This document shows positions 38,415-51,700 of a stretch of DNA of 64,000 nucleotides, one piece after another. Location: positions 83,039 through 147,038 of the forward strand of contig JAAEAF010002527.1 of the NCBI GenBank assembly GCA_011037195.1. The letters are read 5' to 3'. The position numbers were made by a program, and so were the translations under genes. The notes below the pieces were generated by a model. That model made no database searches and was not told the origin of the DNA. It was given only the letters and a program-made list of their open reading frames with translations. Within the stretch, counting starts at the first letter, position 1, and every line of letters begins with the position of its first letter. The stretch is from Triatoma infestans (Eukaryota; Arthropoda; Insecta; Hemiptera; Reduviidae).

Positions 38415-41400
38415 TTTATATATATATTATATACAGGGAGTAACAGCAATCTCTGGCAATACTTCGGGATATGGTTTGTCACTTTATTTGGAACAAAAAA
38501 TTTCTAATAAATCATGGTCCGATTCGTTCGCCTTGAAAAGTTATTCTTCATTTTGGAAAATTTTCAATTTTCCTACTTTTTCTCATAAAATTGATTATAT
38601 CTCAAAAAGTTTTTAAGATAAATCATATTCAATTACATCTTTGGAAAGAGCTTAATTTCCTATAAGAAACAGAAGTTTTATTTTAATTGAATTATTATAA
38701 GGTTTTTCAGAGGCATTAAACTACTCAACTCTACAGCGCTTCGACTGTTAAAAACCACTTTTCAATAGTATTTTCTTATAAATTTCTTTAAGGCTAGCGT
38801 ACAGTCCGGTTACAGAAAAAATATTTACATTTCACCAGCTTTCCAACGATAATAATATCGTGGGGTTTCTTTCTTTTTTTCTTAAAGTAAATGCGAAATA
38901 AATGTAAAAAAAAAACACAAAATGAAAATTGAGAGCTGTTACAATAATATCACAAGATTAATTAATAATCCTGTAATGAACTTTGGAATTGTTATCTCAC
39001 GATAGAAATTCGTCTAATTCTAATAAACTGAAACATTTAGTCGTGATTTAGCTGATCATACATTCAAAATGCCAGATTTCTTTGTCATGAATAGCGAGAT
39101 ATGGTTTTTATTTGTGGGTTTTGTAACGGCAGCGCGGAAGCTGCTGCTGAGTATGCTAGCCGTTAGCCAAACAGGAAACCATATAAGCAGCGTATCAAAG
39201 ACTAGGGGAAATCGGTTCCGTAAGAATAAACTACCGAGGAAACTGATCGTTCTTACGAAAATTCATGTCAACGCATCTTGAATGTGTTTGATGACGATTC
39301 TACCCTTAGCACACGCAGAGTGCCATTGTCGCTAGGTTTGCCACATTAGACGGTGCACAGGTATCTTCGACGGGATGGTAGATATCTGTATCACGTGCAG
39401 CAAGTACAGTATTTGCTAGAATGTGATTACGCCTGTCATACTCAATTCTGTATTTGGCTGCTACAACAAACAACCCAGAATCGTCGTTTCCCCAAAACAT
39501 TTTGTGGACCGATGAGGCGACGTTTACTCGAAATGGTTCTTTAAACGCCCGCAACATGCACTATTGGAGTGACGAGAATCTCCGTGCAACCAGAACGTCG
39601 TCAGAACCATATCCCGAAGTATTGCCAGAGGTTGCTGTTACACCCTGTATATATGTGTGTGTTTTTCGTTTGGTTATGTTATTTCGAAATTTACTTTGAT
39701 CAATAACAGTCTTCAAAACTGTTTTTTTTTTCCTGAGTTAAGCGTTTTTATTAACATAATCGATTCTAGGATGTTTCATGGTCCATTCAGTCTTTTTACT
39801 TTCCTGGTAAGTATTGCGAATCGGGAAAATTGATTTTATATGGGGTTGTGGGGTAAGAGGAACTTAAAGCTTTTCTATAAAGTACTACTTCAATTCAATT
39901 TATGGTTTTACCACTTATATAATATTAAGATATATTAGAAACATTCTTAGAATTCCAGTTTTGAAGAAAATCTAATTTAGTGTATTAACTAAATTTGCTC
40001 TGTGCAAGTCCATGTTATCACACTGTTTTGACAAAACATCCTGATGATGGGCGAACGCCCGAAAGTGGTTAATGACCACAAAAAGAAGCAAGCTTTCACG
40101 GAAAATATCTCTGATGCTTTCCAGCTCTAATAAAAAGTTTATTTTGGCTTCTTGGTGCATATTGTTTGGAGGTGTGGGCTGTTAAGCAAAGCATAAGCGT
40201 ACTATGTTCGATTTACGACCTCTTTTTGTTTTTCATTTATATGTATACACACACCTATGGCGCAACATCTCATGAAGAGAGAGACAAGGCTTGCCAGACG
40301 GCGATTAATTATTTCATTTATATATAGAGTAAGATAATTTATCTAGAAATATTCATAAGAGAAAGTTATTTCTTAAGGTGATTTTATTCTAGATTCGAGC
40401 ATATTGATAATATATCATCACCAATCTTCCATTTTTGTAGCCCGGGAGTATTATAAAATCAGTTGTTATAATGCTGATAATACCATGAGAATTCCGATCA
40501 TATTTCACAAGGTAAGCAGAACTTAAAAACTCGCGCGATGCTAAAATCTCTCTTTGCAAACATCTTCTCATCTGCCCAAACAAAAAAACTCTCTTCAGGC
40601 CATAAAAGACTGATCGCTATTGCCAACCACTCAAGTTCAAAATAAGCTTTGGGAAATATGAGGGCATTTGTAACGTGCATTAAAACAAAATTACCTGATT
40701 TAAGACACTGGGAGAAGAGTCGTATTGCGAATTCTGGGTTAAATCAATTGTTTTTTTTTCAATTACCCTAATTATCTAACAAATTGATTTGTAAAAGAAG
40801 AAGAAAGCAATCCAAAGTAAGTCATCCACATTAATGGAACAAATGCATTTTTAGCTTTGTTAATTGATATATAAATTAGCATTTAAGTTATAATTGATAC
40901 TTAAATTAGTATTATGTTTGATTGTTTAGCAGACACACAAAACAGCTATACACAACTTTACATTACACTTTGCACTCTACACACACTGAATATATTATTC
41001 TTGTCTTGGAAAAGAAAATAAATTTATCGAACGCTGGCAAAAATTCATCTTGTTTTTTACTTCTATTTGCTCCAATCTCACGAATTTTAATAATATATTG
41101 TTGTATCTTTTGCAGCTCGAATGGAAACAATAGGAACAATAGTAACAACAGTAGTAGCAATTGTGGAAGTGGTAGTGGTGGTGGTGGAGGCGGCGGTGGC
41201 GGCGGAGGAAGTGGTGGAAGAGGGACACCTGTTAATAACTGTGCTGGTAATGGAGGAACTAGCGCAGCACTCAGTCCTGGATTATGGGTTGCAGGTCAAC
41301 CGAGAGATAACAGGGTGGTTCAAACAGCTGTAGTCCAGCAGCCTTCAGCACCTCCTCCGCCACCTTATTCTACCTCTCCTGCAACTACCCCGCTACCTTA

Positions 41401-42709
41401 TCCTGCCCCATCTAAACCATTGGAACCATCTCAGCCCAATCCACCAGAGGCAGACTCATTGGTTGTAGTTGTACTTCTTACTGACACTGCCTTCAATATA
41501 TTCAGGGACCATAACTTTGATAGTTGCACGCTGTGTGTATGCAATGCAGGAGGAAAGGTTAGTAAATCATTGTATTTAACTATGCTTTTACTTTCATTTT
41601 TAATTTTGTTATTTATTACTAGTCCATATTATAGTAACTATTTATATGGTTTTTCATTCACTTTACAGGTGGTGGGTAATATTCGTGGTGGAGACGCTGG
41701 AATGTATCTTCCAATGCAAGGTGGAGGTGGGAACATTGGAGGCGGGTCGCCTCCGTGGGGCACTCCAACACCACATTTATCATTTGATGATGAACCTATT
41801 AGATGCAATTGTGGCTTCAGCGCTGTGGTTAATCGCAAGCTGGCACATCGTGCTGGACTGTTTATAGAAGATGAATTCGAAATAACAGGTGTGTCTGTAT
41901 ACTTAGTAATAAGTTCTTATAAAAACAATCTTCTTTTCTAGATCGAAAAAACATGAAACAAAATTATTCAACTTTTAATTGGATTTACTCATTATCTCAA
42001 TGGCATGCTGACAAGAATGCCCAAGGTCGGCCCAGTAGTCCCAAAGGTTTTTTTACCTCAAATAATTATTGCCCCTGTCCACTTTATAATCTGCTATTCC
42101 TTTTGCCAGACCATTGCGGTACCGGACTATACCTCGTCAAGAGACTCACCTGGAATCCTCATGCCCGACTTAAACGAATAGAATTAAACAATAGATATAA
42201 GCTTCTAGACTACTGATTACTGATCAAAACTAATACTTCACAATAAAAGACGTATTGTATCTATACCACTTCTAGCCCCTATATGGACTTACAGACTTGA
42301 ACTTTACGGATCTGCCAAACGATCTAATAATATTAACCAATTACAAACACTTCACTCTAAAATCCATTCTATGTCAGTAACCTAACTATACATAAAGATC
42401 TCAAAATTCCTTTTATATTCGAACTTATTAAAACTCTTTGCAATAGATTTCACAAAAACTTATCAATACCCCCTAATCCATTAGCAGCTAGCTTCTCCTC
42501 AACCACACTTCCTTCCAACCACCGAAGGAAGCGGCTGAGGCGTTGTTGGCCCCGCGATCACCTTGTCGACTAATGGAGATCATCACTGGATGATCACCAT
42601 TCACGCCATTTACCACCCTTACCATATCTACTTATTGTACCATTATGTACAGTTGTAAATGAAAAATTAAAAGTTATATTAATTTTTCATCGCAAATAAA
42701 TAGTTTTAA

Positions 42710-42761
<52 letters not shown>

Positions 42762-45700
42762 ATAATAAAGAAATTACAAAATTTTAGATTTATAGATTTT
42801 GTTTATTTATTTATTTATTTGTGGATTTCTTAAATAAAAAAATATTTCTTATAAGAAGTACCTAATAATAAACATTCAGAAATATATTTATATCTAATAA
42901 TCATTTCACTTAAAAGTCATTTATATGTTGAAGAACTTAAATTAATAATTCTGTATTTAAATAAAAAAAAGAAACTTCTATATATTAAAAAACTGATGTG
43001 AAGCATACATTTTTTTTCTTACTGTATCTTTGCGATTGTCTAATATACATTTTGTATATTAGACAATCCTATATTGATTTATCAAATGGTAAATTAAAAT
43101 TTTGTTTACTTTCTTATTGTAATACTTAGGAGTGTTAGAAGAGCCTTGTGAAAGGGAGAATAGTAGTGTTGGAGGACTTGGCAAAACAGAAATGGAATTA
43201 GTGCAGGCTCAATGTCTGGTAATGAACAGTACAAGCAATGCGCTGTATAGAGCGGCCAATCAATATAGACCAATGTCACCAATGCCAGCAGTTAATCTGT
43301 TGGCCTTACGTGATAGTAATCATCTTTCTTCTGTTGCATTAGAGCAAGGTCGATTAGCGTGTACTAACAACCCACCTTCCATGTGCAAGGTAGCTATTAT
43401 AAGCATTTTTTTTTTAAAGCTACTATTAAAGTTATTAATTGAACTTAATTAACTTGAATTTTATATTTTTTGTAATGAATTTTTAATTTTATACTAGAAA
43501 TTCAACTTTTTATATTGCATCATTTTTTCTCTTAATAAGTGTTTACAAATATCTGTTTTTCTATTCTCAGATGGAAGAATTGATGTGTGGTAGAGGAAAT
43601 ATTGGAAGTAGTTCTGTCCATCGTTGGGGTTTTTTGCGAGCACGAGGTCCGCCTTGTAACCAAGATATAGTCAGAGTTATGAAGCAATTGCAACCTCTAT
43701 TACAAAATGCAATGCAAAAGAAATGCAGCACTAGGTTATGGGAAGCACCTACGGTTTCTGGACCACTTACATGGAGACAATTTCATCGACTGGCTCTTCG
43801 TGGTTAGTTGAATATATTGAAGAAATAGTTTCATTTTATTTTTTATAGTGCTTTCTAATTTGTTGTTTTCAATCTTTTCTGCGTTTCTTAGGTACTGATG
43901 ACCGTTGCGAGCCTCAGCCAATCCCTTCATTGATGATGGGTCGTGAAAAGGATTGGGTATCACTGGCTCCTTATGCTGTTCATCTGTGGGACAAACTTCT
44001 ATTAGAACCATACTCCTATAGCCGAGATGTAGCATATGTGGTTGTCGCTCCAGACAATGATTTTGTACTTTCCAAAATCAGAACATTCTTCAAAGAGCTT
44101 TCTTCTACTTATGAGGTAAGTCCAGAACCAGTATAAGTAAAATTTTATAAATAGACTTATATAAATTATTACGAGAGGCCACTAGGACCTGAAGAGCTGA
44201 TATGCTAGTTCCCTTGTCAGTGTTGTTCATAAATGTGTGTGTGTGTGTGTGTGTGTGTTGGAGTAGAGGTACACAGATCCATTAAGCGCGTAGTTCAACT
44301 TATTTCTTTCACATACCCAGCTAACTGATACATATCTATTATTCAAATATTATAATTTTTATATTATTATGTAAATAGTAAGCTAAATTAAGTAATAAAT
44401 ATTAAGTTTTTATGAGTTTACAATGACAAGGCATGATTAATTAACTAAATTATAAATTAAAAGATATAAAAGTAACAAAAAAAAGTAATAAAATAAGAAA
44501 TAGAAATATATCTTTGTTTCCACTAATAATATTTCCAAGAAGAAAAATAAATTCTTAGTACTTATAAATTTAAATAAACCTTTTTTCGTAAACAATTTTA
44601 TAAAATTTAATTCGTAATACGTTTATTCTATAACGTTGGTATGGATTAGAAAACAAAAATCAGTATATATCAAATTTTATAGTTTTTGAGAAATAACTTT
44701 ATAAAATAAATTAAAAAAGATAAAACACTTTATGAATACGACCAAAACGTTTGTAAGGCTAACAGCATAGATAAAAATGGTATCACTTTCATTTGAAATA
44801 TTTTTCAAAAAAATTGATTCTTACGAAGTTTATGACATTAAATTACAAATGTTATTTGAGTATATTCGGTGTTATTGTTGCTGCTTTCTGGACTACAACA
44901 TAATTACCTCCCAGGGTGCCTACCAATATATGACCTCCTATATTTATGTTAGAACTCTGAAAAAAGAAAAAGAGTGCAAGTTTACAGAATATTTGTCAAT
45001 ATTTTAATTGCATTAATTAGGAGAAAGTCCTAAGAGTGTTTCACACCAGATTTTTGTAATACAGGTTTGCAGGCTTGGTAGGCATTGCCCAATAACGAAG
45101 GTACTCAGGGATGGAATTCTTCGTGTTGGCAAAACAGCTGCTCTCAAACTTGCTAAAGAACCACTTGATGAATGGTTCTCTTTGTTAGGTGATAACAACA
45201 CTTCAAATATGCTAAAATTATATGCTCAGGTGAGAATGTTTCATAAATATTCATATTCTTCACAGTACGTTTTTCACATATTAAATAAAACAGCATGGGA
45301 TTACGATTTTTGAAAAAACGTTATCATTCCGATATAAAACGGCACTATTATTAGAACTTGACTTAGACTTTTAACGTTTGACTTTCTTTTTTTTTTAAGG
45401 TATGCCGACACCATTTGGCACCACATTTATCGCAGGTACCAATGGATAGGTCGTTATTAGATCCTCCGGAAGGAGCAACCCCAATTAGAAGCACACCTCT
45501 TGAACGGCCTGCATCTTCACCCAGATCCGACCAGCCAAACACTCCAAAACAGCATGATTCTCAAGGTAATCACTGCTTATATTTTAGGAACGAAATCTTT
45601 GTGTTTAATTTACTGGAATGCCTTCTATGATTCTCTTTTTCTTTTTTAATTATTATTTCATAAATTTTACGTGATTTAACCTTTGTAATAGATGAGAGTG

Positions 45701-48700
45701 GAGGAAATAGCGGGAGCGGCGATGGAAGTACAGGTAATGGGGGAATTGGCCATTTTGGACTGTCTTCATCTGGATCGGACGAAGAAGGAAGCGAACCACC
45801 TGCAATTGTCGTTTACCTTGTGGAACCATTTACATTAGCTTCTGATAGTCCAGATTTACAACGACTAGCATGTGTAGCACTTCTCAGAGCATATAATACC
45901 GTTTTGGCTAATGTACCTGAAACAGTGAAAACAAATATCACATTGCAGGTAACAAAAACATAGAATAATTACGTTGTATAAAATTTTTATGAGCTCATGC
46001 TTTGCAGGAAATGCAAAAACTCACTATTGCTGGGAACGGTTCGGGTTCAGGCTGCAGAATCGGTAGTCACAATTCCAGATTCTGCCTTCTCTTGCATTTA
46101 CTATAATTTTTAAGTAATAATTGATATGTATGTAATTAATGAAATATTTAGAATGTATATTGAAAAATATATAAATAATAACATCGTATTATCTTAGAAC
46201 TTTGCTCATATTTTTCTTTTTAATGCTTATGGACATCTATGTAAAGGATTTGCTCAAAAAAAAAAAAAATTCATGGGTCTAAAACAACAGGTTACTTTAG
46301 TCTACCTCCATTTTTGAATTTGATTTTCCTGCAGTATTCTTTGAGATGTACCATTTGCTTACTCAAAAAACTAGTAATTTGTCTAAGGCAGTTGACTAAT
46401 GAAATTGCCTTTTCCCAAGCTGACGGCGCTGCGGCTCGTCGACCTACGTCATGCGGAATTGAAAGCAATTAGTGAACGTGATCACCATCACATCATTAAA
46501 TCTAAGTTGTTGCATTCGGCTTTAAGCCGGATAAAGCTGCAGCTATGAGACTTTGTTAGGATTCCAGCTCTCTTATGGAAGTGAAAAATTTGGCAATGAA
46601 AGCCCGCTATAAAATTAACAGCATGTTTTTGGCGAAGAAAGTGAAACGGTTATTCCACCTTTACCGCGAAATGTTTTTAGTCCCTAATATAGGTTTCTCT
46701 TCTGACAGAATGTTAAATTTTTGTTTTTTATTGTTCTTACAGTTGCTTTGTAGGGTTAACGCCGGGTTCGGAGTGATTGAGTAATTACTTCAGATATTAT
46801 GCAGATGATTTCAGAAAGGATGGAAGGTGTGGGGATGCTGCGGTCTATTTTGAGACAGATAACTTGGTGATTAGACGACTCTCTCTCTACACATGTCAGA
46901 CAAACTTCTGTCCATGAACATCTTCACAGCATTCATCCGTAAGAATGAGATTGATGGGTTATGGCTGTCTTAAAATGCTTCTTAGGGGTCCGTAATGCTG
47001 CTTGTTTTTCATCGAGCTCACGCAGAATACGTAATCTGGATTGTACCAGACGCTTTTTGTTGAGTTTGTGAGAAAGAGGAAGAAAACCCAATGTTGAAAC
47101 AGATTGCATGGGTTTCAAGGAGATTTGACTCAGAAACTTTGGTATCAGGATATCATTGGAACAATTAAGGCTATTTTCTTTTGTATTATTGTCCGATTTA
47201 TTGTTCGGACTGTTGTGACTAGGTGGATTAGGCCCGGATCTGGGGGGCTTTGGATAGCGTAGGGGTTCGATCCTCACTTAGTCAAATAATAATTAAAATT
47301 AAGCTTGACTAGTCCATTTAAATGTTTTTAATTTACTAAAAAATTAATATAATGAACTGCTCGTTTATTACTTTTAAAAAATGGGCCATCCAAAAATAAA
47401 GATTCCAATCAATCTATGACTTAAAAGTTTAATTTGTATTAATATCTATTGAAGATATATTAAATTTGAAATGTTTTAATAAAAAAGTTCACATGATTGG
47501 AAATTTTATTCTAACGGAAATAAAGCCAAAGATTTAATGTTGTTTTAGTTATCAGAATTCTTAGACTTATGAAAGACTGACTAGGGCTATTGACTGATGA
47601 AAATGGCATTTTTACTTTCTCTTACTCCTAGTAAGAGGAAGCATTGTAACCGTGTCAAATTTTCGATATCGAGTTTTCACCGGAAATATCCGTTTTGAGG
47701 TCCCCTGAATCCGAAAAAGTGGTTTTTAGCAAATGGTCTGTGTGTATGTATGTATGTATGTGAACAGCATAGCGCGAAAACGAAAAACCGTAGAAAGTTG
47801 AAACTTCATATTCCGTTTAGTCACCATGGGATCTGACACTACGTTATCTGTCGAAATTCCTCAACCGGAAGTACCACTTTACTAGTTGGATTTTTTACTT
47901 TTTTGCGATTTTCTCAAAAATGACTCCGACGATTTTCTTTAAACTTAGTACATCAACCACACATACAAAGAGCTACAACTTTTATTTGAAACATTTCGCC
48001 GGGAAAATGCATTGAAGGGCACTTTTGGGGGAGGGGTGGGGTTAGGTTTCCATCTAAAGTGCTATTTCAGTTTATTAGACAATTCTGTCATCTAAATAAT
48101 GTTAATTAGAATTAAATATGTTGTTGAAATTCCGAGTTTGAAAAAAATCGGATAACCGGAAGTGCGTTTACTTTACCACTTTACTAAATGATTTATTCAC
48201 TTTTTCGCAATTTTCTCAAAAATGGCTCCGACGATTTTTTTGAAACTTCGTATATAAACTAAACATGCAAAGATCTACAACTTTTATCTAAAACATTTCT
48301 CTGGGAAAATTTCTTTTAAGGGCACTTTTAGGGGATGGGGGGTTAGATTTTCATCAGGTGCTATCCTAGTTCATTATACAATTCTATCATCCAAACATAA
48401 TTAGTTAGAAATAAAATGGCTGAAATTCCGAGTTTCAAGAAAATTAGTTAACCGGAAGTGCGCTTTTACTGAATAGTTTTTTTCAGTTTTTGACAAATTT
48501 CATTAAATTTGGTACACAAAACATAAAATTTGTCAATTTAATTTTGAGAACTGGAGTAAGAGAAAGTTGTGTGAGTGTTTCACACCAGATTTTTTTCTAA
48601 GGTGTTGATGATGAAATTGCCCATCTGTCTAAGGCTGTTTGACCAGTGAAAGTAATCTTTTAGCAGAAAAGAAAAAGACTTTATTAACTATGGCTCGACA

Positions 48701-51700
48701 TATCCTGTATTTTTTTTCTTTATCTTTCATTATCTGCAAAGTCTTCTACATAAGTCATTAAGAAACAAAACAAGAATCCTTTGGTGTTGACGATAGAGTG
48801 AACGAAAGTGCCTTTTGAATAACGCTGTCGATTGTAGTGAAAATGCTCGAATAAGAAGGCTGTTGACTAGTAAAAATGCTTTTTCTATTTATCTATTTGT
48901 CGAAACCATAATTCGTATGAAACAAATGCTGGTTAGATCTCAATAATTCGGGTACTTCTGAATTGAGTTTCTTTCAGAGGTTCAGCCTTGGCTTGACGTT
49001 TGTCACACGCAACAGACTTTGAGCAACAAAATATTTTTGGCAAAAACTGTTAGCAGGGCTTAAATTTCACATATTTTGAATGCTGTACTCAGAATTTTCT
49101 CCCCAATTTTAGTCCTTACTCGAAAGATATGGACCTCTTCAATGTGAGTAAAATTTGGAAATAATATTTATTACGGATGTCGAGAAACATTGTGGCTGTT
49201 GTTTTTTTAGGATTTTACCAAGTGTATGTAATGGTATCAAATAAAAATTACAACTTCAAACGTTTCTTTTTTGATGACTTCTCACAGATAGGGATAATAT
49301 ATATTTAATTGGGATTTTCTTCTGACAAATAAAAGATAGAATTTTAAGAGAAAAATTATCACGTTTAGGTTATTTCATTGGAGAGTGTGGTGGAATTGGG
49401 ACGAAGTGGAGATACAAATAGACGCAGCGACCATATGAGATCTTTGGCGCTCTCAGTATTTTCTCAAACCAGGAAAACAATGTACCATGGAAATAGTAAC
49501 ATAAAGGCCCTTACTGGATTTGGAACTGCTGCTTCTAATGAGGTCTTCTTCAAGAATAAAGATGTAAGGGATTTGTTGATGTGATTTCTTAACTATTTGA
49601 AGTTCAATGCAAACGAGTAATTATTGCTCTCTTTTTACAGGAAAAAAATCGTGCACCATACAAAGTATACACTCCCGCCTATGTGTTATCCAAAAGTCGT
49701 GATAAAATTGCTGGAAGTGGTACATCAACTGGCAGTAGCGGAGGAGGCGGAAGTAGTACAGATGGAGAAACTGGTGTACCAACATCCGATCATTGTTCTG
49801 TCTTATATGTCAGTTACTGCTTGTCAGAAGATCAGAGGTGGCTCTTAGCATCAGCAACCGATGATCGAGGTCTTCTCCTTGAAACTATTACTATCAACAT
49901 TCACATACCCAACAGAAGTCGTAGGCGGAAGGCTTCTGCAAGACGAGCCGGTCTTCAGAAACTCATGGATTTTATGCTCAGTGTGATGAGTAGAAGTGTG
50001 ACTCCTTGGAGGTTGGTTGTTGGCAGAGTAGGACGGATTGGTCATGGAGAACTTAAAGGTTAGACATCATGATATTTAAATCATTTTCATGTTATTTCTG
50101 AGAATCGACCATTATTACCTAAGTCAGTTCATTGAACCATTCACTTGTCGAACATATAAACTTCACAAGGAAGGAGTAAAGAAAAATGGTATAATAAATA
50201 TAATTTTTTTATTTTATTTCTCTTTAAAATTTAAATTCAAATAATTAGTATTGCGGGCCTAGTTTTTATCTACTTATTTACTTACTTTTATCTACTTCCT
50301 TCGCCCGTCTATCGCCAAGTGTAGAGCGGCGACAGATAGTTTTCCACCAAATACACTTCTTGGCTTCAGCTTGGGAAGAACACCAAGAGAGCTCACTCAT
50401 TAGCACTTGGCTTTAAACATTATTAATCCAAGTAACTCTGCGACGACCTGTTTGACGTCGTCCATTTGGTGGACGGGCTTCGTAGATTTGTTTAGGGAAC
50501 TTTTATCTAACCATATATATAAAATGGATAAAATGATATATTCTTTCACAATTTTTTCTTTCGGCATTCCATCGATAATTAACTTATTCATAGAACTATT
50601 ACTACTTATCTCACCAACTTAATAGAGGGGTGTAAGTTTTTAATTTCTGTTACTAATTGAACATCATGCAGATGTTCACAATCGCAATTGATGGTTGAGT
50701 TTTGATACCAAATATATTTCATATCCAGTGATTCTAAAAAATGGATTTTAGTCGTACATTGAGAGATAAATAAAAAACCGAAAGTGATTTATTAATTTAA
50801 GTTGTTATATTTGGTTCCGCAGAGCTGGAAAGCATCAGAGATATTTTCCGTGATAGCCTGCTTGTTTTTATCATCGACCGGTTTCAGAGACTCTGTGCAA
50901 GTCTATGTTATCACCCTGTTTAACACAAAGCATCCTGATGATGGGCGAACGCCCGAAACCGCGAAAATCACCATAAAAAGAAGCAGGCTATCATGGAAAA
51001 TATCTCATATTAATTTAAGTGCTACACAAGAAGCGACTGTAATGTTTGATCAAAATCACTTTCCTGAAAGGATTTTTAATTTTTCTGGGATTTCCTCGAA
51101 AAAGGTTACTACACTTAGCCAAATTTATTTGAACAGTTTTTCTGAGAAATTCGGTTTAGAGTGTTCTAGGGGATAGTGATGTAAGTGGATTTCATTCTTT
51201 TGTACGATTCTAACATTATAAACTAATAAAACAAAATGTGTTGCCCAATTCCGAGTTTGAGAAAATAGCTTTCTTCGGGCAAGGCAACTTACGATCTTGT
51301 ATTTTTGGTTTCTGTAATTTTGTTGATAAAGATTCCAAGGTTTTTTATTTCACCAACTGGTGACTAATTTCACGAACACAGACCTATCATTTTTGTTTGT
51401 AACTTTTTCCGAGAAAATTGAATCTTAGTGTGTGAGTGTCTGGGGTAGCTGAAAGGTTACCTTGCCTCAAACATTTTTTTGACTTCAGTTTAGGTCCCCC
51501 CACTGTTATGTAACGCCTAACTTCTAATATTGCCATTTGCCTAATATTACCATTATATTAAAAAATTATTTAACTAAATTCTTTTAGCTTTTGATTATAT
51601 AAAAATGGCTTCTGAAAAAAATTATGTTTTATTCCATGGTCAAAAAAGTGTTTGTATGTTTTGTTTTCGTAGTGTTCAGTGGCCTCATTATTAGGGAAAT

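Larger units (their letters stand above)
38292..41115 (+). other. Med13 intron 15
   Basis: 2.8 kb with (AC)n (38372-38411), a mariner-like element (38434-39647), a piece of the ACTTTCTCTTACT family (about 39770-39985) and hammerhead repeat copy B (39990-40126). The minus-strand frame near 40389-40680 is unassigned. Confidence 0.8.
41889..43129 (+). other. Med13 intron 17
   Basis: 1.2 kb with a jockey-type LINE tail (42105-42710), (CT)n (42713-42758) and a perfect 15 bp hairpin (43034-43068) ending about 60 bp before the exon 18 acceptor. Confidence 0.85.
44116..45064 (+). other. Med13 intron 20, with repeat-derived 3' end
   Basis: 949 bp. It holds (GT)n (44234-44259) and, from about 44780 to 45056, remains of the ACTTTCTCTTACT family in the sense direction. 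Its right terminus, with GTGTTTCACACCAGAT, ends about eight bases before exon 21. Confidence 0.75.

Noticed and set aside
40389..40680. Minus-strand frames of 64 and 60 codons in intron 15
   Set aside because: No motif beyond a chance [10 protein letters not shown] string; no supporting neighbours.
41922..41941. Read-through of Med13 exon 17 into the following open frame to 41941
   Set aside because: The GTGTGT donor at 41889 and the exact phase match to exon 18 give the conserved protein; the extension is intron.
46933..47277. 114-codon minus-strand frame in intron 23
   Set aside because: Pro/Asn/Ser-rich start and basic end, but no known domain; it overlaps a tRNA-like repeat tail, so it is probably repeat sequence.
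50300..50480. Minus-strand segment resembling a LINE C-terminal tail ([11 protein letters not shown])
   Set aside because: Only a weak likeness to the RW.DDV motif, with stops on both sides; kept as a note in the intron entry rather than a called element.
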